From Pectobacterium actinidiae (GTDB lineage Bacteria > Pseudomonadota > Gammaproteobacteria > Enterobacterales > Enterobacteriaceae): DNA of 64,000 bases. How positions within the stretch are numbered: position 1 is the stretch's first letter; each line of letters opens with the position of its first letter. Below, in pieces: positions 55,512-64,000 of the stretch. Location of the stretch: positions 496,001 to 560,000 of the forward strand of contig NZ_JRMH01000001.1 of assembly GCF_000803315.1 (NCBI RefSeq), in the 5' to 3' direction. The notes under the pieces were generated by a model. That model saw only the letters and a program-made list of their open reading frames with translations. It was not told where the DNA came from and made no database searches. The position numbers and the translations under genes were made by a program.

Positions 55512-56546
55512 TTAGGGGACATCACGTTCCGCACGTGGCGGGATGAATGCAGAAGTAAATATGGCTGACATATCAGGCGTGTTTTTCAGGCCAAAGGCCT
55601 CTACCACCTCGGTAATAGAACGCTGCATGCGCGCGGGATCGACATCGCCAAGCCCGATCTTTTTGTTCTCTGGCGTGACGACTAACTGGTCAAACGCCAT
55701 TTGCAAACGTCGCGTTTCCAGTTGGGTGTTAATCAATGAATCCTGTGCTTTAACGTATTGCACCGCAGCCGCAGGGTCGGCCAATGTTTCTTTTACCGCT
55801 TTGTTGAAGGCTCTCAGGAAGGCTTTAATCGCCTCTGGGTGGTTTTCCTGCATGTTTTTGCTGACGATAATGCTATTGCCGTAGAGATCGACGCCGTACT
55901 GGGCATAAGGGAAGATCACCAGATCGTCCGCTTTGGCACCGCGCGCTTCCAGATTGAGCAGGCTGGTAAAATAGAAACCGGCAATCGCATCCACATTTTT
56001 ACGTACCAGCAGATTCGGTGTCACGGTGGGATCGGAAGATTGCCAGGTCACAGCGTCTTTATTCAGCCCCACCTTTTTCGCAAAGGCTGGCCAGGCTTTA
56101 CGTCCGGCATCAAAGACGGGGGCGGCAATGGTTTTGCCTGCCAGCGCTTTCGGCTCTGTCACGCCACTGCTTTTTAGCAGGAAAATAGCGGCTGGCGTGG
56201 TGTTATACAGCATGTATACGCCTTTGATTCCGGTTCCGGGATGCTGTGACTCTTGCTCAATCAGCGCATTCACATCCGCGAAAGCCATATCGTAAGCGCC
56301 GGTCGCCACGCGCGTCACCGCGCCCGCAGAACCGTTACCCGAATCGATCTGTACATCCAAGCCTTCCTGCGCAAAATAATCCTTTGCTTTCGCCATCAGG
56401 AAAGGAGCGGAAGGCCCTTCAAAGCGCCAGTCCAGAGAAAATTTAACTTTTACCGGCTCAGCCGCCTGCGCCTGAGAAAGCAGGAGTGAGCACGAAAGCA
56501 GAGCGGTAGCGCTTAATTGGTGTAGCTTTGATAACGTAGACAGCAT
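55512..56546 (-). CDS. NMT1/THI5-like periplasmic substrate-binding protein
   Basis: A 344-residue binding protein with signal peptide ending ALLSCSLLLSQAQA. The mature start KVKFSLDWRFEGPSAPFLMAKAKDYFAQEGLDVQI is the NMT1/THI5 signature (SsuA/TauA superfamily). AYDMAFADVNALIEQ and VDAIAGFYFTSLLNLEARG complete the fold. GAGGAA precedes the ATG at 56546. Located 32 bases after hpxO, it would deliver a purine or related nitrogen source to the membrane complex; the ligand is not known from sequence. Confidence 0.92.
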   Translation of the reverse strand: MLSTLSKLHQLSATALLSCSLLLSQAQAAEPVKVKFSLDWRFEGPSAPFLMAKAKDYFAQEGLDVQIDSGNGSAGAVTRVATGAYDMAFADVNALIEQESQHPGTGIKGVYMLYNTTPAAIFLLKSSGVTEPKALAGKTIAAPVFDAGRKAWPAFAKKVGLNKDAVTWQSSDPTVTPNLLVRKNVDAIAGFYFTSLLNLEARGAKADDLVIFPYAQYGVDLYGNSIIVSKNMQENHPEAIKAFLRAFNKAVKETLADPAAAVQYVKAQDSLINTQLETRRLQMAFDQLVVTPENKKIGLGDVDPARMQRSITEVVEAFGLKNTPDMSAIFTSAFIPPRAERDVP

Positions 56547-56578
56547 CGCAGATTCCTCAATAGTGGACGTTAGGGGAT

Positions 56579-57754
56579 TTATTTTTGAATGCAGGGTGGG
56601 GCGCCGCGCACGATATCGCACAGCCCTGCGATAATGCGTTCGCCGGTTTCCGTGCGTAGTTCGTCATACCAGGCTTGCGTCAGTGCGCTGTCTTTGCCGT
56701 GGGTGATATCGCAGCGTTTACGCGCTTTAAGCACCAGTTCCTTGACGCGTGTACTACGCAGCGACTCATAGCGCAGCAGGGCAGCCTCAATATCGGCCTG
56801 ATTCGCGGCGCAATGTTGCAATGTTTCCCCCAACACCACGGCATCTTCCAGCGCAGCACAGCCGCCCTGACCGATATCTGGCGTCGTGCTATGGCCTGCA
56901 TCGCCCAGCAGCGCGACCCGACCACGGACTAATTGAGGAAAAGGTTCGATATCGTGAATTTCGATTCTGTTGGTCGTTTCAGGATTGATCGCGGCGATTA
57001 ACCGTTGCACCTGTGGTGTCCAGCCGGAGAAATAGCGCAGTAGGTCGGAGCGTACCGTGGTGCGATCCTCCGCTAATCCCAGAGGAAGCGGCACATCGAA
57101 AAAGAAGTAGAATCGACCGTCAGAAACGGGCATGAGAGAGACGCGCTTGCCTTCTCCGACAAAGGTGGTCCACTGGTTTGCGGGGGCGATGCGTTCATCA
57201 ATGTCTACCAGACCATTCCAGTTCACATACCCGGCGTAGCGACGTTCCGGTGTGTAGCCCAGCACATGCGGCCGGAGCGTAGAGTGCGTGCCGTCGGCGG
57301 CGATTAAGATATCGCTGTGCGTACTGGTGCCGTCGGTAAACCAGGCGGTAACGCCGTGTTCATTCTGCGCTACGCGTTCAACGCGTTTGCCAAACTGCAC
57401 GGTATCCCGTCCCCAGAAATCCAGCATCTCGGCTTGCAGTTCGGCGCGGGCGATAGGATAAGGGCGTTCGCCAACCTGCTCGACCAATGCGTTCAGGCTA
57501 AAACGGGTCATCGTTTGCCCGTCACGGTAATCCTGATAGGCCATGTAGTGCATCGGGCCGCCGAAGCGTTTCATGATGTCGCCCATCCCTAAATGGTTCA
57601 TGCAGGCAACGCCGTTCGGCCAGACGGAAATCGCGGCGCCGACCGGTTTAATGTCGCGAACCGCTTCAAATACCTCACAGGTGATACCCACCTTTTTTAA
57701 AGCTACCGCTGCGCTTATGCCACCAATACCTGCACCAATGATTGTCGCTTTCAT
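56579..57754 (-). CDS. hpxO: FAD-dependent urate hydroxylase HpxO
   Basis: A 391-residue flavoprotein monooxygenase closely matching Klebsiella HpxO, which converts urate to 5-hydroxyisourate with NADH and oxygen. FAD motifs are IIGAGIGGISAAVALKK near the start and GDAGHSTTPDIGQGGCAALEDA in the C-terminal half. The shared stretches KPVGAAISVWPNGV, RRYAGYVNWNGLVDID, FVGEGKRVSLMPVS and RKRCDITHGKD distinguish it from general aromatic hydroxylases. The ATG at 57754 follows GAGGA; a GTG just before it is too close to that site. It leads the operon with the ABC importer. Confidence 0.95.
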   Translation of the reverse strand: MKATIIGAGIGGISAAVALKKVGITCEVFEAVRDIKPVGAAISVWPNGVACMNHLGMGDIMKRFGGPMHYMAYQDYRDGQTMTRFSLNALVEQVGERPYPIARAELQAEMLDFWGRDTVQFGKRVERVAQNEHGVTAWFTDGTSTHSDILIAADGTHSTLRPHVLGYTPERRYAGYVNWNGLVDIDERIAPANQWTTFVGEGKRVSLMPVSDGRFYFFFDVPLPLGLAEDRTTVRSDLLRYFSGWTPQVQRLIAAINPETTNRIEIHDIEPFPQLVRGRVALLGDAGHSTTPDIGQGGCAALEDAVVLGETLQHCAANQADIEAALLRYESLRSTRVKELVLKARKRCDITHGKDSALTQAWYDELRTETGERIIAGLCDIVRGAPPCIQK

Positions 57755-58185
57755 CACTATTCCTCTGGCTCATCTGTTCCGTTGGCTGTCGCCAGCCTGC
57801 AACGTTTGTATCAATATGTGTTTTTCTTGCAACTTTAGTACCAGTTTGTATTCACGGGTTAAGCTCGATAAAAAGGCGAGATAAACGCATGTGGCGTGCG
57901 TTTATTGCACAACATGGGTGCAACATTGTTGTCACATTGCGCAACAAGGGGGCGTGAAACGTTTGTTGCGGTGAATTTCTGCGTAATGGCTGAACAACAG
58001 CGAGAAGGAGGCGTTATCCCGGTGAGGGGCGTCTTGTTGTTATTACGCCTCGAGTGGGGGAATACGCCTTTCCGCATCCCTATTTTTCCGTACCCAAATG
58101 AAAGTGGCGTACTTTGTGCAAGTCATTGAACTATGACGTCGCGGGATAAGACGCGAATAATGGATTGAGGTTGATGGAGGGGGAA
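57755..58185. promoter_or_regulatory. Divergent regulatory region of hpxO and uraD
   Basis: 431 bases controlling the two arms of the urate pathway. Two neighbouring inverted repeats stand out: TTGCAC-N7-GTGCAA at 57905-57923 and TTGTTG-N10-CAACAA at 57926-57947. They are plausible operators for a shared regulator, but no regulator gene lies in the window. The uraD ribosome binding site GGAGGGGG is at the right end. No supported gene or RNA. Confidence 0.5.
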
Positions 58186-58686
58186 ATGGTTTCACTTGAG
58201 CACTTTAATCAATTGAACGAGAAAGACGCGGAAGCGCTGCTGTTGCCCTGCGTGGCGCTGACCCGTTGGGTCAAACAGGTTGTACAGGGGCGACCTTACC
58301 GGCATATTGCAGACGTGCTGGATACCGGAATGCGGGTGAGCCACGACTGGCACGCTGAAGATCTGATGTTGGCGCTCCGTACCCATCCGCGTATTGGCGA
58401 AAAAGCGGCGAGCGGCACGCAGGAAGCGGAACTGTCGCGACAAGAGCAGGCGGCGGTCAACCATGACGATGCGGCACTTAAACAGGCATTGTGCGAGGGC
58501 AATGCCCGTTATGAAGCGCAGTTTGGTTATGTGTTTCTTGTTCGCGCCAAAGGGCGTAGCGCGGAGGACATACTGCATATATTGGAGCGACGACTGCAAA
58601 ATACGCCTGAGCAAGAGACGCAGGAGGCACTGAAACAACTACGCGAAATCACCCTATTGAGGCTGGAAGGAGTGTTTAACGAATGA
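58186..58686 (+). CDS. uraD: 2-oxo-4-hydroxy-4-carboxy-5-ureidoimidazoline (OHCU) decarboxylase
   Basis: A 166-residue enzyme giving S-allantoin from OHCU, the last step of urate breakdown (HpxQ in Klebsiella). The catalytic His is in THPRIGEKAA, with the family's LSRQEQAAVNH and YEAQFGYVFLVRAKGRS. The ATG at 58186 follows GGAGGGGGAA; a start 21 bases earlier is less likely. Its stop overlaps the uraH start as ATGA. Confidence 0.95.
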   Translation: MVSLEHFNQLNEKDAEALLLPCVALTRWVKQVVQGRPYRHIADVLDTGMRVSHDWHAEDLMLALRTHPRIGEKAASGTQEAELSRQEQAAVNHDDAALKQALCEGNARYEAQFGYVFLVRAKGRSAEDILHILERRLQNTPEQETQEALKQLREITLLRLEGVFNE

Positions 58687-59018
58687 GCACGCTAAGTACC
58701 CATATTCTGGATATCGCAGTCGGTCAACCTGCTGTTGGCGTGAAGGTACGCTTAGAGCGACAGGATGATACTCGCTGGTGTACTGTCGCTGAGGACGTGA
58801 CTAATGAAGATGGCCGTATCGCGGCGTTCGTCAACGCCCCTTTGCCTGCGGGACACTATCGTCTGACTGCCGCTATTGGCGACTGGTTTGCCGAAGCAAA
58901 CCGTGAGTCGCTGTTTGTTGAGGCGCAGATTGATTTTCGCCTCAGCGCCTCGGGAGGTCACTATCATCTGCCGTTTCTGATTTCGCCGTGGTCCTGGTCA
59001 ACCTACCGCGGCAGTTGA
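58683..59018 (+). CDS. uraH: 5-hydroxyisourate hydrolase (transthyretin-like)
   Basis: A 111-residue transthyretin-related protein hydrolysing 5-hydroxyisourate to OHCU (HpxT). It has the N-terminal STHILDIAVGQPAVGVKVRLER, the GHYHLPFLISPWSWSTYRGS end and the diagnostic C-terminal tetrapeptide YRGS. It is translationally coupled to uraD by a 4-base overlap. Its last 21 bases overlap the convergent xdhC gene. Confidence 0.97.
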   Translation: MSTLSTHILDIAVGQPAVGVKVRLERQDDTRWCTVAEDVTNEDGRIAAFVNAPLPAGHYRLTAAIGDWFAEANRESLFVEAQIDFRLSASGGHYHLPFLISPWSWSTYRGS

Positions 59019-59783
59019 TGATTGATGGTAGACCGCAATAATCTCTCCAGCGATTGCCACGGCGATTTCGGCAGGCAATTTCCCTTTAACGTCAGGCAGA
59101 CCTACCGGACAGCGCATGGTTGCGAGCCGTGCTTCACTGATGCCTTTTCCGGTTAGCTGATAGGTAAAGCGCTGGCGTTTTGTGTGTGATCCTATTAGGC
59201 CAAAGTAGCGATAATCGCCCCGTTTCAGAATGGCCTCTGCCAGCGCTAAATCGCGTGGATGATGGTGCGTCATCACCACGAAATAGCTTCCGGCGGGGCT
59301 GTCTGTCACCGCATCCAGCGGATCGTCAAGATGGCGGGTGACGATCCCCGGCGGCACCTGTCGAAACATCTCTTCCCGTTCATCCACCCACGATACCCGG
59401 CAGGGCAGGGTGGCAAGTAACGACACTAGCGCGTGACCAACGTGACCGGCACCAAAGACCACGATATGCGGCTGCGGCAAAATCAACGGTTCCAGCAACA
59501 CCGTGGTCATGCCGCCGCAACACTGTCCCGCTCGGGCGCCGAGATTAAAGTGCTCAATGCGCGGCTGTGTGGCATGCTGCATTAACATGTCGCGCGCGAT
59601 GGCGATGCATTGGTACTCCAGATTACCGCCGCCGATGGTCAACCAGCTTTCCTGTAGGGTGACGATCATTTTGGTGCCGCCATCGCGAGGGACGGATCCT
59701 TTCTCGCCCAGCAGCGTCAGCAGGACGCACCCTTCATGGCGGGCGTGCAAGGTACTCAGAATGTTAATCCAGGCATCGTTCAT
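58998..59783 (-). CDS. xdhC: Xanthine dehydrogenase accessory protein XdhC
   Basis: A 261-residue chaperone that delivers sulfurated molybdenum cofactor to the XdhB subunit. The XdhC/CoxI domain is VLLTLLGEKGSVPRDGGTKMIV with the conserved PGQCCGG-like GARAGQCCGGMTTVLLEPL. A Rossmann domain follows (IVVFGAGHVGHALVSLLA; FGLIGSHTKRQRF). The ATG at 59783 overlaps the xdhB stop by 4 bases. It is last in guaD-xdhA-xdhB-xdhC. Confidence 0.95.
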   Translation of the reverse strand: MNDAWINILSTLHARHEGCVLLTLLGEKGSVPRDGGTKMIVTLQESWLTIGGGNLEYQCIAIARDMLMQHATQPRIEHFNLGARAGQCCGGMTTVLLEPLILPQPHIVVFGAGHVGHALVSLLATLPCRVSWVDEREEMFRQVPPGIVTRHLDDPLDAVTDSPAGSYFVVMTHHHPRDLALAEAILKRGDYRYFGLIGSHTKRQRFTYQLTGKGISEARLATMRCPVGLPDVKGKLPAEIAVAIAGEIIAVYHQSSTAAVG

Positions 59784-62134
59784 GCTGTCTCCCGCTGCGA
59801 CTGTATGCCCCAAAATACGCGCTCAGGCGTGGCTGGCGCATCAAGATGCGGATGGTGACGATAGTTTGCTACGCTAGCCACCGCATCCTGTAATGCACAC
59901 CAGACGGAAATGCCTAACATAAAAGGGGGTTCACCGACGGCTTTTGAACGGTAAACCGTCTGCTGTGGGTTGGCGTGGTTTTCCAGCAGTTGCACACGGA
60001 AATCGGGTGGTATATCGCTGATGGCTGGGATTTTGTAGCTCATGGGGCTATCGGTGAGCAAACGACCGTCTGGACTCCACACCAGCTCTTCACAGGTCAG
60101 CCATCCTGCGCCCTGAATAAACCCTCCCTCGATCTGACCGATATCCAGCGCCGGATTCAATGACTGCCCGACATCGTGCAGGATATCTGTACGCAGCAGC
60201 CGGTATTCACCAGTCAGCGTATCAACCAGCACCTCTGAGCAGGCCGCGCCGTAGGCAAAATAGTAAAACGGCTGGCCCCGACCTGCGGTGCGGTCGTAGT
60301 GAATGCCGGGAACTTTGTAAAAGCCGGTCGCAGAGAGCGGAACCTGATTCAGCCACGCCAGATTGGCGACATCGGCAAAGCGAAAGTATTTTCCCGGCAC
60401 CTGTACAATGCCGTTACGAAAGACGACGTTCTGCTCATCACAGTGATGCAATTGACATAACATCTCTGTCAGTCGCGTTTTCAGCGTTTGCGCCGCGATT
60501 TCCGCCGCTTTACCGTTCAGATCTGCCCCCGATGACGCGGCAGTCGGGGAAGTGTTGGGCACTTTGCCGGTATTGGTAGCGATAATCTGGATCGTCTCCA
60601 GAGGAATTTGCAAGACGTCAGCCACGACCTGCGCGACTTTGGTATTAAGCCCCTGTCCCATCTCGGTGCCGCCGTGGTTCAACTGCACCGTGCCGTCGGT
60701 GTAGATCAGGATTAATGCCCCCGCCTGATTTAAAAAACTCGACGTAAAGGAAATGCCGAATTTTACCGGCGTAAGCGCCAGACCGCGCTTGAGTACCGGG
60801 CTGGCGGCATTAAATACGCTGATTGCTTCACGGCGTGCGTGATAGTCCGCGCTGTGCTCCAGTTGTCGGGTGATTTCCGGCATGGGATTGTCTTCTACCG
60901 TTTGCCAGTAGTGCGTGACATTGCGCTCGGCCTTGCCGTAATAGTTGCGTTTACGGATCGTTAGCGGATCGCACCCCAATTCCCGAGCGATGCGATCCAT
61001 AATTTGTTCGATGGCGACCATGCCCTGTGGGCCACCGAATCCGCGATAAGCCGTATTGGAGGCCAGGTGGGTGCGGCAGCGATAGCCAGTGATACGTGCA
61101 TCGCCGAGGTAGTAGGCATTATCCGCATGAAACATGGCGCGATCGCAGATAGAACCGGAAAGATCGAGCGCGTAGCCGCAGTTTGCCGCCAGATCGATCG
61201 CGACACCGTGCAGCATGCCGTCATCGGTAAAGCCGACATCATAACGCACGAAGAAAGGGTGCCGTTTACCAGTTGTTCGCATATCATCACGACGACTCAG
61301 GCGTAGCTTGGCTGGGCGCTCAGTCAGATAAGCGGCCAATGCCGCGTGGCAGGCGATGCTGGCCGCCTGTGTTTCCTTGCCGCCAAATCCTCCACCCATG
61401 CGGCGCATATCCACGGTCACTTTGTTCATGGATAGGCCGAGTACCGATGAAACCAGTTTTTGTACCTCAGTCGGGTGTTGCGTAGAGGAAAAAACCTGAA
61501 GGGTGTGATCTTCTCCCGGTAGAGCCATCGCGACCTGACCTTCCAGATAAAAGTGCTCCTGCCCGCCGATATGAAACTGCCCCTGAATACGGTGAGGTGC
61601 ATGAGACAGCGCGGTATCCACATCGCCACGCTGATGGATATGCGGTGCTTCTACCCACAGCTCGCGTCGCAGTGCCTCTTCCACATCTAATACGGCTTCC
61701 AGCGGTTGGTAAGTGATGTTTACCGCGTTAGCGCCGGTCTGTGCTGCTTGCTCGCTTTCCGCGACCACAGTCAGCACCACCTGACCGTGATATTCCACGG
61801 TTTCTTTAGCGAACAACGGTTCCCCCGGAGCCAGCGCCCCGACATCCAGCTCACCGGGAACGTCCTGCCAACTGAGGACGCGAATGACGCCTGGCACGGC
61901 GAGACAGGCCTGCGTGTCGATATCGAGAATATGGGCGTGAGCATGCTCGCTCAGCACCGGACAGAGGTGCAATAATCCGGGCAGCGTCGGCTTATCATCC
62001 ACATAGTCGGCTTGACCGCTCACCTGTTTGTCCGCGCTGTCATGTTTCTGACTACGGCCTGCGCCCCCCGTCAGTTCACGATGAAACTGTTCCACCAGCC
62101 TCTGTTCTGACAGGTGTTCTGTATTATTCAACAT
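59780..62134 (-). CDS. xdhB: Xanthine dehydrogenase, molybdopterin-binding subunit
   Basis: A 784-residue molybdenum subunit that oxidises hypoxanthine to xanthine and xanthine to urate. Family motifs: DKQVSGQADYVDD near the start, MRRMGGGFGGKE in the first half, RTHLASNTAYRGFGGPQGM (substrate arginine region), GTEMGQGLNTKV, TAASSGADLNG and the catalytic Glu in KAVGEPPFMLG near the end. It overlaps xdhA by 11 bases upstream. Confidence 0.97.
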   Translation of the reverse strand: MLNNTEHLSEQRLVEQFHRELTGGAGRSQKHDSADKQVSGQADYVDDKPTLPGLLHLCPVLSEHAHAHILDIDTQACLAVPGVIRVLSWQDVPGELDVGALAPGEPLFAKETVEYHGQVVLTVVAESEQAAQTGANAVNITYQPLEAVLDVEEALRRELWVEAPHIHQRGDVDTALSHAPHRIQGQFHIGGQEHFYLEGQVAMALPGEDHTLQVFSSTQHPTEVQKLVSSVLGLSMNKVTVDMRRMGGGFGGKETQAASIACHAALAAYLTERPAKLRLSRRDDMRTTGKRHPFFVRYDVGFTDDGMLHGVAIDLAANCGYALDLSGSICDRAMFHADNAYYLGDARITGYRCRTHLASNTAYRGFGGPQGMVAIEQIMDRIARELGCDPLTIRKRNYYGKAERNVTHYWQTVEDNPMPEITRQLEHSADYHARREAISVFNAASPVLKRGLALTPVKFGISFTSSFLNQAGALILIYTDGTVQLNHGGTEMGQGLNTKVAQVVADVLQIPLETIQIIATNTGKVPNTSPTAASSGADLNGKAAEIAAQTLKTRLTEMLCQLHHCDEQNVVFRNGIVQVPGKYFRFADVANLAWLNQVPLSATGFYKVPGIHYDRTAGRGQPFYYFAYGAACSEVLVDTLTGEYRLLRTDILHDVGQSLNPALDIGQIEGGFIQGAGWLTCEELVWSPDGRLLTDSPMSYKIPAISDIPPDFRVQLLENHANPQQTVYRSKAVGEPPFMLGISVWCALQDAVASVANYRHHPHLDAPATPERVFWGIQSQRETA

Positions 62135-63557
62135 AGCTGTCTATCTCCAGAGCGGCGTGTGGGTGGCGCTGTTGCAAGGCGTAGCGCCGCAGCAGATTTT
62201 GTGCGATAGCAAGGCGATACTCTCCGCTGCCGCGAAAATCATTGAGCGGTGAGAAATCCTGTGCCAGTGCCGCGCAGGCGGAATCTAACGCATCGGATAA
62301 GGGGCGATGCAACAGGGCCTGTTCACAGGCTTTTGCGCGTGCTGGGGTGGCCGCCATGCCGCCAAACCCGATGCGAGCTTCTGTTACCCGGCCTTCTTCT
62401 ATCTGGATATTGAAAGCGCCAAAGACCGTGGAGATATCGTCATCGCGCCGCTTGGAGACCTTCCAGGCGGAAAATGTCGGGGAAATGCTGACGCGTGGAA
62501 TTACGATGTCGCGGATAAATTCGCCGATCTGTAAGGCCGTCTTACGGTAGGCAAGAAAAAATTGATCGAGAGGAAGTTCACGCGTGTGGTCGCCGCGCTG
62601 TAGCACCAGATGGGCATTGAGCGCCAATAGCATCGGCGCGCCGTCGCCAATGGGGGAGGCATTGGCAAGATTGCCTGCCAGTGTCCCCTGATTGCGTATC
62701 TGGCGCGAAGCGAAGCGTTCCAATGCCTGACTGAAAGCGGGAATCCGTGTTTCCAGCGCATGGAGGCAGCGCTGAAGCGTGACTCCGGCACCGAACGTGA
62801 TCGTCTGATCCGTTATTGTGATCGTTTGCAGTTCTTCGACCTGATGTAAGGCGATAACGCGCTCAAACGATCGATGGTGTTGTGTCACGTTAAGCGCTAA
62901 ATCGGTCCCGCCCGCTAGCAAATGCGAGGAAGGATGGCGCAGATAGAGCATCGCCATTTCCGAGAGCGTTGCAGGCAGTAAGCACGCTTCATCGGGGGCG
63001 TTTTCTTGCTGTGCCATGCGTATCGCATTGAGCTGCTCTGCGGTTTTTTGTGCCTGTTCACGAAAGCGATCGTGGATATCTAACCCGCAGATCTGTTGTG
63101 CGGCGGTGATGATGGGGCGGTAGCCCGTACAGCGGCACAAGTTGCCTGCTAACTGCTGTTCAATATCATGTCTGGAACCCGTACAACCGGCTTTCTGTAA
63201 CGCAAAGGCCGACATCACAAAACCCGGTGTACAAAAGCCACACTGGGAAGCATGGCAGTCGGCCATGGCCTGCTGAACCGGATGGAGCACACCGTTTTCA
63301 GACAGGTCTTCCACGGTCAGTAACTGTTTCCCGTGAAGCTGGCTCATGAGCATGATGCAACTGTTGGCGGTCTGGTAGGCCATACCGTCTGCGGTTGGTT
63401 CGCCAATGACGATGGTACAGGCACCACAGTCTCCTGATGCACAGCCTTCTTTGGTGCCCGTGCGTCTTTCCTGCGTGCGCAGCCAGCGGAGTACCGTGGT
63501 ATCCGGTGCGATATCCGTGAACGTTTTTAGCGTTTGATTAAGTAAGAAGCGAATCAT
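62124..63557 (-). CDS. xdhA: Xanthine dehydrogenase small subunit (2Fe-2S and FAD)
   Basis: A 477-residue subunit with two [2Fe-2S] clusters in the N-terminal 160 residues (CASGDCGACT and CGFCTPG...NLCRCTGYRPI). An FAD-binding domain at about 195-365 has LLAGGTDLAL and QIRNQGTLAGNLANASPIGD, and a CO_deh_flav_C domain ends the chain. It passes electrons from the molybdenum site to NAD+. Its start overlaps the guaD stop by 4 bases. Confidence 0.97.
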   Translation of the reverse strand: MIRFLLNQTLKTFTDIAPDTTVLRWLRTQERRTGTKEGCASGDCGACTIVIGEPTADGMAYQTANSCIMLMSQLHGKQLLTVEDLSENGVLHPVQQAMADCHASQCGFCTPGFVMSAFALQKAGCTGSRHDIEQQLAGNLCRCTGYRPIITAAQQICGLDIHDRFREQAQKTAEQLNAIRMAQQENAPDEACLLPATLSEMAMLYLRHPSSHLLAGGTDLALNVTQHHRSFERVIALHQVEELQTITITDQTITFGAGVTLQRCLHALETRIPAFSQALERFASRQIRNQGTLAGNLANASPIGDGAPMLLALNAHLVLQRGDHTRELPLDQFFLAYRKTALQIGEFIRDIVIPRVSISPTFSAWKVSKRRDDDISTVFGAFNIQIEEGRVTEARIGFGGMAATPARAKACEQALLHRPLSDALDSACAALAQDFSPLNDFRGSGEYRLAIAQNLLRRYALQQRHPHAALEIDSYVE

Positions 63558-64000
63558 GCGGCTTTCTCCACGTCATCCTGACGCCAGACGCAGTGGCCAT
63601 TAACCCAGGTATGCCAGATATTGCGGTCATCCCCCAGCGTCATCAGTAAAAACAGCTTCTCGTAGATATCATGGCAGCTCGCCAGACGCATTTTTTGCAG
63701 TGGGCTGACGGCCAGATCCAAGACCACGAAGTCAGCCTCTTTGCCCGGCATAAAGTTGCCGATGTAACGATCGAGATCGAGGGCGTGCGCGCCACCGAGC
63801 GTCGCATGATAAAAAGCCTGACAGGCATGGAGTTTGCTCCCTTGCAACTGCGTGACCTTGTAGGCTTCTCCGAGTGTCTGCAACATATTAAAGGTCGTGC
63901 CTGCACCGATATCCGTACCGATCCCGACGCGTACGCCGTGATCGAGACAGGTATGTAAGGGGAAGAGACCGCTGCCGAGAAATAAGTTCGACGTTGGGCA
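63554..64000 (-). CDS. guaD: Guanine deaminase, C-terminal part (5' end beyond window)
   Basis: The frame is open to the right edge; 148 residues of the C-terminus are visible. The first residues CPTSNLFLGSGLFPL and the following VRVGIGTDIGAGTTFNMLQTLGEAYKV match guanine deaminase, including the metal-binding Asp in GTDIGAG. The end PGKEADFVVLDL is typical of amidohydrolases. It converts guanine to xanthine, feeding the xanthine dehydrogenase encoded directly downstream by overlapping genes. Confidence 0.95.
   Translation of the reverse strand, partial: CPTSNLFLGSGLFPLHTCLDHGVRVGIGTDIGAGTTFNMLQTLGEAYKVTQLQGSKLHACQAFYHATLGGAHALDLDRYIGNFMPGKEADFVVLDLAVSPLQKMRLASCHDIYEKLFLLMTLGDDRNIWHTWVNGHCVWRQDDVEKAA

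Overview
The window looks like a chromosomal segment of a soft-rot enterobacterium, most likely Pectobacterium. This rests on the gene orders rimI-holD / rsmC / tRNA-Leu x3 / yjjZ and trhA / ygfZ / sdhE-ygfX / fldB / xerD-dsbC-recJ-prfB-lysS, which match the E. coli backbone, combined with a bud (acetoin) locus, an hpx-type purine catabolism cluster and an ERIC-related repeat. The genus is an inference from protein resemblance. No insertion sequence, prophage or CRISPR array was seen.

Layout. 1-6.85 kb is an iron-uptake block: the 3' end of a TonB-dependent siderophore receptor, a YddA-type ABC exporter, a second receptor with an N-terminal STN signalling domain, and its fecR/fecI-type anti-sigma and sigma genes behind a Fur box. 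7.0-12.7 kb holds a secreted discoidin-domain protein, rimI-holD, rsmC, an aldo/keto reductase with a divergent LysR gene, three tRNA-Leu(CAG) genes and Fur-boxed yjjZ. 12.8-19.1 kb holds the acetoin genes budAB with a divergent LysR regulator, a membrane-anchored esterase and fucO. 19.7-24.5 kb is gcvTHP, with an ERIC-like element inserted between gcvP and its terminator. 24.6-25.6 kb is a two-gene module resembling a toxin-antitoxin pair. 25.8-30.9 kb is an ABC import operon that contains gpdQ, which suggests glycerophosphodiester scavenging.

31.2-35.9 kb holds an alpha-galactoside unit: LacY/RafB-type permease, GH36 alpha-galactosidase and LacI regulator, with two identical 14-bp palindromic operators. 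This unit plus an HD phosphohydrolase gene and trhA lie between two inverted copies of a roughly 190-bp repeat. 37.8-50.4 kb is housekeeping backbone, including prfB with its programmed +1 frameshift. 50.5-53.7 kb holds an AraC/LysE pair, tRNA-Gly(CCC) with a broken RES-domain gene beside it, and a DUF1176 protein.

53.9-64 kb is purine catabolism. guaD-xdhA-xdhB-xdhC convert guanine, hypoxanthine and xanthine to urate. hpxO, uraH and uraD convert urate to allantoin. An NMT1-type ABC importer is encoded in the hpxO operon. guaD runs off the right edge and the first siderophore receptor runs off the left edge.
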